Origin: Hirudinaria manillensis
Taxonomy: Eukaryota; Annelida; Clitellata; Hirudinida; Hirudinidae
Length of the DNA stretch: 64,000 bases
Assembly (NCBI GenBank): GCA_034509925.1
Contig: CM067527.1
Coordinates: 1,672,501 to 1,736,500 of the forward strand
Reading direction: 5' to 3'
Shown here piece by piece: positions 16,656 through 29,212 of this stretch. The notes below the pieces were generated by a model. That model saw only the letters and a list, made by a program, of their open reading frames with translations, ran no database searches and was not told where the DNA came from. A program made the translations under genes and the position numbers. Within the stretch, counting starts at the first letter, position 1. Every line of letters starts with the position of its first letter.

Positions 16656-19600
16656 TTAGTTCTTGGCTGCCCTGACCTCTCCTTCCTCTTGCTGATAGGT
16701 TGAGATCGGGGGGCAGGAACACATGAGGTGTTGGTCACCATAGGCATCATCAATTCTTCCGATCATCGGCCAGAACTTGGGAGCTTCTAAGTCCGAGGCC
16801 TGAAATTTGGATTTGAAGGTTGCATTTAGAGGGGCTGTATAAACCTTCGAGATGGCATGTCTATTATTGCTGTTTGAAATTTTGGGGGAAATGTAATTGC
16901 AATTAACTAGTCTTATTGGTAGATTCAATTGGATAATATAGTTACATTATTCACTTGATACAGTTATTTAATATATTAAAGTAGTTACGTTATTAATTAT
17001 TAGTTAGTTATATTATTTGTTTAATATTGTGTCGCACATGGTCCTGAGTCGTCAGTTGGGTAGGAAAAGGCTTTGCAAGGACTTACTGGGAGTTTGGAGG
17101 CCAACTCTCTTGGGTACGGTCTGTTCCAAGAGTCGGAGTTGACAACGGCCATTGTGTGTGGTGACATCTACAAAAAAAGATGAGGGTGGGCTTAGTCAAA
17201 ACAGGGTGCAAGAAAGCAATGGCAGGGCATTCAGTACATGAATATTTAGTTTGAAAATCATCATTAATCAAAGTTTCAAAGAGATATGAAGCTTCTCAGT
17301 TTAAAAGTTTAGACCCACCTTGAGCGGGTTGACCGATTTGTCGAGCAAGCCCTGTTCGATGTCTGAGATCTCGTGTCTGATGGCTGGAAGACATAAGAAT
17401 GGGAAAGGGTTAATTAATTAATAAGGCTCCACGATAGGCCATTACTAATCACTCATTTGCGATTCTTATCTCTAAAAACCATTATCCTAATCCTTTGCTT
17501 TTGATCTTCTCGCATATCTAAGCCATGACTAGCATTGTCATGGTAACCGATGTTGGCATTACGTTCATTATCGTTTATCATCGACAATCACCGATAAGGG
17601 AGTCGCAGAGTCTGTCCAATTCCTCCTTTCCCTCCGATTCCGTTGGCTCAATCATCAGACACCCTGGAACGGGGAAGGACATCGTGGGGGAGTGAAAGCC
17701 TGTAAACATAAAGTACAATCAGTTATGAAAAAATGGAAATCAATCAAATAAAAAATTGATTAATGAAAATTAAACTTAATTTGCAAACCTAAATTTATAA
17801 TGCCATAATAATTTCTATTAAGTTATTACACTTTGATCAAGATAGCAAGTTCAATCATCAATCAATAGATTTAATTTTGGACTGCCTCCATAACCAACCA
17901 TAATCCTGAAGTCTCTTGGCAATGTCAACAACTTCTATGCCCGTTGTCTTCTTAAAGTCCCTGCAGTCAATTATGAATTCGTGGGCACAATAACCTGTAA
18001 TAATTATAATAATAACAACAATTGTTATCATTATTATTATTAATAACAATAGTAATCATGACAGAAAACAGTAATGTTAATTGTGATGGAATTACTCATG
18101 CAAAACATTTCTAAAGAAAAACAGATACATGATTAATCACACATTAACACATCAGCCAGTCATAGTTACAGCAATGTACAACAATATCTATGTAGGGATT
18201 TATATATTTATCATCAATTGAATAAATTGATTAAAATATTAAAGTTAAAAGAATATTGTATTGGAATCATTAAAAAGACAAACCGACCATTCTTGTTGGT
18301 AAAGAGGATCTTGTAATAGCCCTTGAGTCTGTTAAGCATGTAGTTGGCATTCAAAATGGCCACTTGGGTAGCCAGCTTGAGATTCTTGGCTCCCATCATC
18401 TTGACATAGGCCCAGGAGATGGGCACGATAAGACTCGAACCGTACGGGGTGGAACCCACGCTGCCGTAGGACCCTCCGGTGGTGCCCTCGATGGCCACGA
18501 CGGGGTGGTTGGGTAGGAATGGGGCGAGGTGCTCTTTGCTGTTTTTCAAGTTTTAATAATTAATTTATGGTATTTGTTATATTCCACATTATTTTTTTCC
18601 TTCAGATTGCTTTAATAGGCTATTATGCCCTCTTGAAATTACAGATTAAAAAAATATCTTGTGAATTTGACATAATAATATATAATAATATTAAAACTAC
18701 TTTTATTATTAAACTCATCGTTAGATACTTTTTAAAATTATTGCTTTGGGAAGTTGCTTTGAGAAAAAAAAACTAAAACCAAGAAGAAATAAACACCAAC
18801 ACTCCAATCGGTCCCATTCCTGGTCCTCCACCTCCGTGAGGGATGCAGAAGGTCTTGTGGAGATTCAGGTGGGCTACGTCTGCACCATAATCCCCTGGCC
18901 TGCACAGTCCCACCTGGGCGTTCATGTTGGCTCCATCAAGGTACACCTGACCCCCGTTGCGATGAGTGATGTCACAGATCTCTCTGGGTAAAGGAAGGGT
19001 AAAGAATTGGTTCAACTCAGTCCCAATGGTCAAAGACGATAAAAAATAACAATATAATACTTTTAGTAATTGGTAATAATGAGGATAATAAAGACCATTG
19101 CATAACAACTATTTTTCCATTTAATATTGTAATTATTACATATATGGTTATATTTTAATATTTTTTAAAACATGATTTAATTTGAATCATTATCATCATG
19201 TCGACTGACCGAATGTTGTCATCAAAGACTCCATGGGTGGAAGGATACGTTATCATCAGGGCTGCCAGCTTCTCCCTGTGCTTCTCGGCCTTGAATAAAT
19301 TATTATTATTAGATAAATTAGTTAATTTAATAATAAAATAATAATAATAATAATAAAATAAAAAGTTAATTAGCACTAAATAGGAAAATAATTCAAACTT
19401 TATATTGGTTTAACAACATATTAAGATAAATTGAATAGCTTAGAGTAAGACAACTAAGCAGGCACATGTGACATTACTTAATTAGTTGTATTGTAATTAA
19501 TCAATTTTTAATAAGTTAGTTAGTTAAGCACCTTCTCAGAAAGGTCGGAAAGGTCAACGTCCCCATTCTTGAGGACCTTCAGGACCTCGATCTTCATCCC

Positions 19601-19994
19601 TGCCAACTGGGCACTCGCTGGGTTCGTTCCATGGGCAGATTCGGGGATAAGACAGACCTGGATATGATAAGTGGTATTGTAGAAAAGAATTAATATTTAT
19701 TGTTATAATTAACGTTATATTATATTGTAATATATTATTGTTATGTTATAATAATAATAATGATAATATAATTATTCTGTAATTTATATTAAAGAATATA
19801 AAAGGATATGTAAAAATTTCAGTTTGTGATAAAATCAGAGAAAATGAAACAGATAACTCTATTGAACTCACATTCCTGTGTTGCTGTTCAATGGACTTCA
19901 GATATGCCAAGATGGTTCTCAGGCCAGAATATTCGCCCTGTGCACCGCTACATTTAATGAGTGACAATAATTTTATTCTGGTTAGCTAATAAAC

Positions 19995-20087
<93 letters not shown>

Positions 20088-20937
20088 TAATAATAATCCG
20101 GTATCTATGCTATGGTAATAATTAACATACATTCAGAAAATAATGTAAATGTTAGCAATCAATCAGCCAATTAGTATGATAACTAAAATCAACATATTTT
20201 ACAGCAACAACAACAACAGTGATGACAACAACAAGGCACCTGTTGGACTGGAAAGAGAACTTGGAAAACCCGGTCAGCTGGCAGAGGTCCCTTTCCAATT
20301 CCCCAAAGAGCTCCTCGTACCCCTCCGACTGGTTTTTGGGGACGAAAGGGTGGAGGTTGCTGAACCCGGGCATGGAACAAGTCTGAGTTGTTGCAAAGAT
20401 TAGATATTCATTAGGTAATATTATTATTATTATTATTATTAGTTAACAAAAAACCCAACCATCATCTCTGATGCGCTATTAAGCTTCATGGTGCATGACC
20501 CCAAAGAGATCATCGAGTGCACGAGCGAAACGTCCTTGTTCTCCAACTTCTTGAGGTACCTCATCATCTTCGTCTCTGAGTGGTGGCTGCGAGGAGATTT
20601 AAAATTTAAATATTAAAATTTAATAATAATATATATAATAATAATAAAATAAAATAACATTAAGTTTGCAATTAATATAGATGTTATCGTAATAACAAAT
20701 AATAAACAATAATAAAATAATAAATAAATAGTAATCAGAATAAACAAATAATAATACCAGTAGTATTATGATTGCTGTTATAATTAATTTTATGATATAT
20801 TATTAATAATATTAATTGATAATATTAAATAATTTATTAACCTGTTAAATACTGGATGTTTCAGATATTCGGATGTTCTCTTGAATCCGGTTGTGAGAAA
20901 ACTTTTTGTCTTCAGAGTGGAGCTGCTGACTTGATCC

Positions 20938-20970
<33 letters not shown>

Positions 20971-23900
20971 TAATTATATAATAAATTAGTATATAATAAT
21001 AACATCGTTATTATAAGGATAATAATATAATTTAATAATAATAAATATAATAATTTAATAATAATAAAGTAACATTTCAAGATAACATTTCATACTTATA
21101 TGATAATAATAGTAACAATAACATAAATAATATTGATGATAATAATAATAATAATAAATTCAACCAACTATTGTTTTGTTGCTGCCAAAGACGAAGAGCA
21201 AGTCATTTATGTCTTCGTCCTGAGTTGTTTCGTCCAATGACACTCCGACCTGGAAGACAAGGAAATGATGACGACGACGACGATGATGGTGATGATAATG
21301 ATGGCGGATGTTGATGATGATGATGAATGCTAGGGTAAACAGATTCTGGTGATATGGACAGGGCAGATGAATAACGCCAAGGTCACTGGAAAGGTTGTTG
21401 TGGTTTCAAATTGATGACGACGACGACGACGATGATGATGACGATGAGCCAACCGTTCCATCCGCGAAGTATCTGAGGTTGATCTCCTTTTCGGCAGCTC
21501 TGGACTTTATGCCGTCGAGTTCGGCTGCGGACTTCGGGGAGACGTGGAGCGTGTCGAAGAAGTGCTCGTTCAGCAGACCGTGACCTGCCTCCTGGACACC
21601 TTGTGGGGTATATAGTTGATGATGATGATGACGATGATGATGAAGCTGGTAATGATGATCAAGTCAAATATAAAGTCTAAGGTGAGAGTGAAATGACTGA
21701 ATGAACATTAGAAAAATTCAAATAAAAATTGTTGAATTAAAATAAAATTCTAATAAATTCATTTGACATGCCAGTCACCTTCAGCAAGGAAAAGGGCGCC
21801 ATTGTGAACCCTCTGGGCAATGCCCCTCAACCTTTCCGGTCCATGGTAAACGGCGTACATGGCAGACATGTTTGCCAGGAGAGCCTTTTTTATTTATAAA
21901 GATGGAAAATATAAATTTTGTGAAATAAAACCGTATGGATTTGTTTGTATCTTTTAAAATGCAAAAATAAATCTTGCCATACAAAATATTCATATAAAGC
22001 CCTAGAGCCAATAAATACCTTAGGGTAGGGGCTGGGTTAAGACCATGAACTCATAAATAAACATTGACCCAATAAATATTATTAAACAATTAATCCTAAT
22101 ATTAATTAATTATTCAGCATAACTTTGGAATCATTAACATCTCATTAAAACAATGTAAACAATGATTATAATAAATTATGCACCTGTGCAGTGCAGATGT
22201 TGCTGGTTGCCTTCTCCCTCCTGATATGTTGTTCCCTCGTCTGAAGTGCCAGTCTGTAACACTGGTTGCCATTGGAGTCCCTGAGCAAATTATAATGAGA
22301 GAATATTATTATTATTTAATATTCCAAGTCAATCTCGGTTGGATAATAAGTCAAATAAACGTAAAAATATTTATCAACACTACCATTATTATTATTTTTA
22401 TTATTATTATTATTATTCAAATACTACCACCACCACCAACAACAACATCAGCAGCAACATCCACCCACTTCGAGATGCCAACAATCCTTCCTGGCAAAGT
22501 CCTCTTGTACTGATCCCTGGTGGCGAAGAAGGCCGCATGTGGACCTCCAAATCCCAGGGGCACACCGAACCTTTGACTGGTTCCAACCACGATGTCTGCC
22601 CCAAACTCGCCAGGGGGCTTCAGCATTGTGAGGGCCAGCAGATCTGTTGCCACAACGACCATGGACTGGAGAAATAGAAATATTTTTAATTTATTTAAAT
22701 TTAATTTTGTTGCATAATTTGAGGATAAGTAATTTAAATAATAAAATATAGTATCTTATGTATCTTCTACGTTGAGACGATACATAATTTCAACAGTTTG
22801 TTTGAACAATAAATATAACCAACATATATTTTTTAAATGTTTATTTAGATAAATACAATTATTATTATTATAAGCAATATACTAACCATAACCCCTGTAC
22901 TTAAACACACATACATAAATTATAACTTTAATACCTTGTTCTTATGGGCCGCTTCAGACAATTGGGTGAGGTCAAAGATTGACCCGGTTGTGTCAGGGTA
23001 TTGGAGCAGGATGCCAGATACGGAGGCATCTTGGAGATTCATCTCAGACCTGTCTTGGACCAACACTTCAATGCCAAGGACACTAAAAATTAGGTCAGCC
23101 ATTTTAATATAATTATTTTTTATAGTTAATTTATTTGAAAAATAACTGATTAAATTGATTAGAAATTGTGGGAGTTGTTTTCAGGTGTGTTACATGCTTG
23201 ATTAGGTATAGACAAACTAAGGGCGTTAGGTTGTAATGTAAATAAGTTAGCAGAAGAAATTATAATAAGGTATAATTATAATTATGTCTGCTCGAATAAT
23301 TAAGCTTTAAATGCTTGGTTGTAGATTTATAAATATTACAGGAGATGAAAGAACATTCTACAGTTATATTATTAAGTTCACAAGGTTAGACTTTAAAAAA
23401 AAAAGTTCTGTCTAATGCAAGCACACAATCACTCGTGCACATGTTAGCATCTCTCAAGGCTATTATTGTGGACCACAATCACACTCTGAGATCTCCCATG
23501 TTTATTAATTTATCACAGAAAGTCTCTCATCTTAAGTCAATTTTAGACTTTTATCAAGTGCTTTACATTACTGTTGTCGTCATTTGATGATTAACTGATA
23601 TCATCATCGTCCTTGTTATCATCATCATCATCATCAGCATCAACAACATCATCATCAACATTCTTACTCAGCTCTTGTCTTGAGGACATCAATGTTTTGT
23701 GGGTGGCAGAGTCTATCAACAAGAAACTTCTTCCTCTTGTTCTGTCTGTAGATTTCATTTGGTCAGAAATTATGATAATATTATTCAGTATTATATAATA
23801 TTCATTAATAAATCAATTAATTGACAGATCAATAAATTGATATTAATGTCAGATTGATTATTGATGAAGGTGCTTGATTAATGGTTAATTTGGTCCAGGT

Positions 23901-26387
23901 AAAATTTAAATTAGCTGAAATGCAATCTACAGAACAAAGCAATCTAGCCCACAAACTAGACCATTCATGTCTTTAGGCATTCAGCCCTCTGCATTGTACA
24001 CCTTAATTGCATTACACCTGTAAAGCACACCTGTTGCCACTGGCAACCATAGGTAGACTTAAATTAGAAATTCATGTTGCAACAGAATTTAAAAATCCCT
24101 AATGTCATCAATCATAATAATGTGCTAATATATTTTCCCGAATTTTAAAAACTCAAGGCGACCTCAAAATCACAAGTGGTCAAAGGTCGCAGAGTTCAAA
24201 GGTAGGGGGCCGAAAGGTCAAACCACCTGTTGCACAGGGTCATGGCTTCGGCACAGGCGGTGCCCTCGTCCAGAAGGGAGGCATTGGCAATTTCAAGTCC
24301 CGTTAAATCGCAGACCATCGTCTGGAAGTTCAGGAGGCTCTCCAGTCTGCCCTGCGAGACCTCTGCCTGGTACGGAGTGTACTGGGTGTACCTGGGATGG
24401 CGGAAAGTTATAAGGTCAAAGGTCATGGGTGGGATGATCTGAGATGATCTTGTGTAGATGATTTAGTGTAGTAATGCTTCTTGGTGGTGTTTTAAGTTGG
24501 AGGTTTGAAAAAAATAAAAAAATGCAACCCCTGAAGAGGTAAATTTTAAAACTAAAAACACTTTTTTTTTTGCGTCTTTTGTGTATTTGTGTATTTGTCT
24601 TCAATCACGTGAACTTCATTGACCCAAAGAAAGCAGCAGGACAAGTGACAGACAAAAGACAACTCTCAGGCACAAGTTTTAACATTTAGCCATGGATTTC
24701 CAAAAGACGTAGGTTAGGTTAGGGGTCTGAGTGGGTTAGGCACCAAAGACCCCTGCCTGTGAGCTGTCTTTAGCCTGTTACTAGTCCAACATTCCACAAG
24801 TCTCCACACGTATTTACTCACCATCCTGGATTCTCAAAGAGATTCCTTTTGATGACAGGTGGAATGATGCAGTCGTGGAAGCCCATCCCAATGAAAGACC
24901 TCCACAGTTTGTTCTTCTTGGACAATTCCTCCGCCCTCTTCAGCATGTGGAATTCACCTTTGGGAGTGAATGCAATTTAATTTATAATTCAAATTCATAA
25001 TTCATGAGCCTTATTATTGTAACGTTGAATTCATTTATTAATATTAATTAGTTCGCTGTTTAATAATAATTAATTGTAAAATAGTTTTAATTGATTAATT
25101 AATCTATTTATTTATTTGTTTATTTATTTATTTATTTGTTTAATTGTTTATTTGCAGAACTAAGATTTTTGTTTGAAACATACCCAATGGTTCTTCTAAT
25201 TTCATCTCGGCATTGACAAGGAGACTTTTTGGGATGGCATTGGAAATCAACTCATCCAAGTCCTAAAGCATTAATCAGTTAACATCAGTTATGTGTATAA
25301 AAATTAATTAAAGTTTATCAGCTAACTTATTAAAATTAGTCATTGATGATGAGCAACAAGTTTGTTTGTTTGTTTGTTTTATAATATAAACAACTATAAC
25401 AAAACAACTGCATTTAGAAAATTATGTTTTCATCATAATATTATGGCACAACATTCACTAAAATTATGAATTCATTGTTTTGATGGTTTGTGAGTCCAAG
25501 GCTCAACTTTGCATTTTAAGTGGGGTGAACGCCCTTTTGGTGTTTGTGCCTTATTAATAATGCAATAATAACAATAATAATATTATTATTGCACTTACTG
25601 AGTCGACAATCTTTATGAATATAATATTATATATTAATGTAAAAAAATAAATTAAATTTGTTATTATTAATTTTACTAATTTATTAACAATAGCTAATTT
25701 ATTTCCCCTAATGTTTAATTTACGATTTAGGTTTGCTTAAAAATAAACTTATTAATAGCACCTTTTGCTATAAATTGACTTTCTGCTTATAATTGACTTT
25801 TTATTCATGATGCTATTAGTGGACGATAACGATGACGATGACGCCTTAAATCGATAAATCAATAAGTATCATCTTCGAGACAGTCTATTTTTGAGAACAA
25901 AATGTCAAAAAATAAAAATAAAATTATGAGATATATACATATTATTCGTTTTTATTTCACAAATTCTAGCCAGTAATTAAATCATAAATTATTTATTGAT
26001 TACAAGTCGAACATCTATCATTCCACAGCATAGGTGAGTAATGCAGGTCGAATGGCGTATCGACAAACACCTGCGCCAAAAACCGGACACGCCAAATTGC
26101 CGACACAACAACCCTCGAGAACTTTCGCCTCACAATCGAAACTAAACAAAAACAATGTTTTGATTTCAGTTCAAAAAACGAACCTTTAACTTCATGCTCT
26201 CCAACATTTCAGATCTTTCCTCTTTGCCCGGTCCAATGTGCCTCTCCGTGAACAAATCGACATCTCTAAGAACTCGCTTTTCCAGAATAACCGAGGACGT
26301 GGAAAACTGAACGCCTCTCAACCTGGCATTGAGATTCAATCTCAACGAACCTAATCCACGTGCCAGAATCAGGGACCTCGAAAACAT
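16656..26387 (-). CDS. GLDC: Glycine dehydrogenase (decarboxylating), mitochondrial P-protein
   Basis: PLP-dependent P-protein of the mitochondrial glycine cleavage system; it decarboxylates glycine and passes the aminomethyl group to H-protein lipoate. Twenty-four exons, in transcript order: 26387-26184, 25262-25184, 24957-24822, 24391-24227, 23745-23668, 23082-22935, 22665-22469, 22280-22184, 21884-21779, 21599-21454, 21249-21169, 20936-20842, 20586-20460, 20382-20240, 19947-19872, 19657-19532, 19289-19210, 18983-18801, 18538-18288, 17994-17899, 17699-17592, 17383-17319, 17167-17087, 16799-16656. They sum to exactly 1004 codons, close to the roughly 1020 residues usual in animals. The N-terminus is Arg/Ser/Leu-rich like a mitochondrial presequence, then FTERHIGP opens the mature protein. 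[17 protein letters not shown] in exon 18 holds the PLP lysine (about residue 738). Several introns use GTTGGT donors. Nothing suggests inactivation. Confidence 0.97.
19998..20096. repeat. (AAT)n microsatellite in a GLDC intron
   Basis: About 33 AAT triplets with two AAC variants lie between exons 14 and 15 of GLDC. Confidence 0.95.
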
Positions 26388-27192
26388 TTTCGGTAGAGTT
26401 TAAGTTTCGACCTCGTGCTTCTACCTTCTTCGACTTAACCGGCCCCAATTAAGCTAGACAGAAAACGTGCACAAAGGACTAGTTTATTAGAGTTTGGTGG
26501 TACTTATACAACAAAGCCGAACAAAGGAGTGTTTTTGAATACAATCAAAGACATTTAAATGAAACAACAACTTTTGTGTGAGTCGTGGCCAATGCCATAA
26601 CAGCTTTGAAAAACCATGTGCTAAAAATGATGTCAAACTTCATTTTAACGCGCATTTAACAATACAGGCCAGCGCCTCAAGTGCAAGGCCATGGTACTGC
26701 GTCTGACGATGAAGTCCGCAGTCCAAATTAATTTCAAACAGGACTCGACTACAAAGAAATTAAAAAATAAAATTTCATTGAAATAAACATTTGTCCGAGT
26801 ATAAAATCGCAAAATGTTATCCCCGGGGGAATTTATTTTTGCCGGTGCTTTTATTTGTTTTGATCGTCGCATCCTGAAATTCATAAACAAATCTAATGAA
26901 ATAAATATCAGTATTCAATTACAAAATAAATTACTGAACAGTTTGCAATATATGTACATTAAAAAAACTTTTTAACTAAATTTAACTTTATTTGCAAACT
27001 GGAAAAACTCACTTGAAATTTATATCAATTATTCACTTAAGGTCGCAATAAAGATAATAAATATTTTTTAAATTGTTCAACATGAAACAAATTAATGATT
27101 TAAACATTGCCGAAATGATTGTAAACATCCCCAAGAAACCAGGTGATATCGGATTACTCGTCTGTTTGTTTGGTTTGTTCAAGTTTTTTGTA
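26388..27192. promoter_or_regulatory. Divergent intergenic region between GLDC and the selenoprotein gene
   Basis: The 805 bp separate two start codons pointing away from each other, so both promoters should lie here. No TATA box or other named element stands out, and no coding region is supported. Confidence 0.5.
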
Positions 27193-28037
27193 ATGGACGA
27201 AAGTTCGACTAAAGCGAAAGTCTTTGTGGAATACTGGTTAGAATTTACACTATTTCGTTGTCTCTACCATTTTTGAATACCATAATTTACAAATCATACA
27301 GAGATGTGGGTTTGGCTAGATGCCAGGTTTAGAAATTAGTTACTTATGGTGAAGACCTCAGGGCTATTATAATATTAGTTTCTGCGAACGAATAAAATAT
27401 AATTTATTGATAAAATATTCATTTATCAGCCAAATGTGAGGGTACGACAGGCGCTTTTTCAAGCTGCGAGAGGATATTGCAGGAAGATTGAAGGAGGTTG
27501 CAGTAGACGGAAGACGTGGACGGAGAGGTTAGATAGGATATTTCCAAGGTCTGACATTACATCAATACACGACTAGGCTATAAGACCTCAAGTTTTATTA
27601 TTAATAATTTGTTATTGATAAACCCTATAAATTTGAGTGTATTTGAACTGTTTAAGGTGCCTTTGAAATCTCAGTCAATGACCAGTTGATTTTTAGCAAG
27701 ATTGAAGCTGGAAAGTTCCCAAAATCTTCGGCAGTGAGTTCAAATTTCTTCGGAAAATGTAGACTCCGACATCGATGTTAATCAATGAGTTTTTCAATTA
27801 TTGTTGCTATGTCTGGTTTTTTTCTAAAAATATATTTACATATTTGTTATAAATTAACCTCATATCACTTAATTGCTTCAAATTGATGAAAGATTCAATA
27901 TCTTTCAATTCCAAAATGCATTTTTGCAAACAACTGTTGCCATTTCAAAGGTCATCCATGAAATCGACAGCATCTGCCATGGAAACAAACCCAGTATGGT
28001 CACTGATTACGAGGAGGCCACATGCTCCATCCTCTAA
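27193..28037 (+). CDS. SelW/MIEN1-type selenoprotein with in-frame TGA (CxxU) and CaaX terminus
   Basis: Small thioredoxin-like Rdx-family protein (SELENOW/MIEN1 group), likely a redox protein. Exons 27193-27236, 27430-27527, 27657-27733 and 27951-28037 join in phase to give 101 residues. Exon 2 reads C-Q-M-TGA-G-Y, so TGA at 27437-27439 falls exactly at the U of the family's CxxU motif (CxxC in human MIEN1). Frame, splice sites and family conservation continue after it: GAFEISVNDQLIFSK is the family's hallmark strand segment, and FPKSSAVIHEI aligns with MIEN1 without a gap. The protein ends in CSIL, a CaaX prenylation box like that of MIEN1. A SECIS-like hairpin lies at 28229-28298. An upstream in-frame ATG exists, but the chosen start gives the usual family length. 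Automated annotation would probably break this gene at the TGA. Confidence 0.9.
27437..27439 (+). other. Selenocysteine codon (TGA)
   Basis: This in-frame TGA occupies the second redox position of C-x-x-U, two codons before Gly-Tyr as in SelW proteins. Both flanking exons keep the reading phase. Recoding is supported by the SECIS-like hairpin downstream. Confidence 0.88.
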
Positions 28038-28228
28038 AACAAGGTGATGGACTCTCCACCCCGTGAGTTCTTCCTTCATTCTGAGGATTCCTTTCTAGCG
28101 AGATTCAAATTGATTATCTGGTTTCATTATCTGATTAACTTTTTATGATGTGCATATCAATTAATTGATCATGTTGTTTTCGTCTAATCAGGCAGAATCT
28201 TCGGCAGACGTCCAAGTCTCGACCCTTT

Positions 28229-28298
28229 GGAAGTGCATTGTTGATGATCGTCTGCTTCGAAACTCGTCAGAGGCGGGCTTGATGCTGAATGCAACTCC
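28229..28298 (+). promoter_or_regulatory. SECIS element in the selenoprotein 3' UTR
   Basis: Read by eye as a canonical eukaryotic SECIS. Helix I pairs TGCATT (28234-28239) with AATGCA (28288-28293), extended outward by GGA/TCC (28229-28231 with 28296-28298). An internal loop is followed by the quartet ATGA (28244-28247) opposite TGAT (28280-28283), giving the tandem G.A pairs. Helix II pairs GTCTGCTTC (28250-28258) with GAGGCGGGC (28270-28278), nine pairs including G.U. The 11-nt apical loop carries AAA (28260-28262), 12 nt after the ATGA. An AATAAA follows at 28339-28344. It lies about 190 nt past the stop codon. Confidence 0.88.
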
Positions 28299-28338
28299 AA
28301 TTGTTTTGAGCTTTGATGCAGCTGAAGATGACAGTGGG

Positions 28339-28344
28339 AATAAA
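28339..28344 (+). terminator. Probable polyadenylation signal of the selenoprotein gene
   Basis: AATAAA 40 nt after the SECIS hairpin and about 300 nt after the stop codon. It would leave the SECIS inside the 3' UTR. Confidence 0.55.
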
Positions 28345-29212
28345 ATGCTTTTGTGGACAATATTGTTTTTTTGTCTATAAATGTTATTTTTAATTTAAAA
28401 ATTCAGGAAAGCAGGTGATCTGAGTTGCTATTTCACGAGCTCCAATTTCTCTGCCTCGAATAATTTTAAATTAATTTTATTCCATGCTCACCAACTTGTT
28501 CTAAGTTGTTTTTGACTTTCATTGGCTGTTGTTATTTCCAATGTTCTTAATATTTCAAGTGCAGCTCATTAATGCCTTTCAATATTCATGAAGAAGTGTT
28601 TTGCTCTTGATGACCTCAAGCATACTGCCCAGCAAAATAGTGCAATACCTATCTATAGCTACCTATATAATGTCAATTTGTTAACTTTTATATCGTTTTT
28701 AATCGAACATTTCTTTAGTTAAGTAATATTATTAACCAATAACTTTAGTAACTGATTGTTGTTATTTGTTATTTTTCTAACTTACTTAATGGGGAACTTC
28801 CTAGCCATTCAGATGGCCATTTGTAGTTAATAAATATTCTCATCTGCTAATCCTTCAGTCAACTATAAAAAAAAGACTTAACAATTGTACCTCATACCTA
28901 AAAGATATCACAATTAAGAGAATATCAGATCGAAATATTTTGTATCACTGACATAAGATATGAGTTACAATCGGTATTACTGGTTATAAAACCTAGATTG
29001 TTCCGAATACAGCTGTTGTCATGGAAACGAGAATTGGCAGACGTAATGAACCTGGGTAATTGGCAATTCGTTACTTATTACAAAATGTCACGTCCTCTAA
29101 GCAATCGAATCACGTGCCAATAAAAATGGCCTAGGAGGGCCATTTGTGAATATCATCTCATACCTTTTTAGAATTTTTGGAAGAAGCACGAATTTCACCC
29201 AGGTTGGGTGAC
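28345..29212. other. Convergent intergenic gap
   Basis: AT-rich sequence between the 3' ends of the selenoprotein gene and HINT3. No coding region or RNA gene seen. Confidence 0.6.

Noticed and set aside
18746-18991. Plus-strand frame inside GLDC
   Set aside because: Antisense shadow of GLDC exon 18, which carries the PLP lysine motif on the minus strand.
27437-27439. TGA read as a stop or pseudogene mutation
   Set aside because: It falls precisely at the Sec position, the rest of the family sequence and the CaaX end are intact, and a SECIS follows.
28165-28380. 71-codon frame after the selenoprotein
   Set aside because: It overlaps the SECIS hairpin and 3' UTR and has no recognisable protein features.
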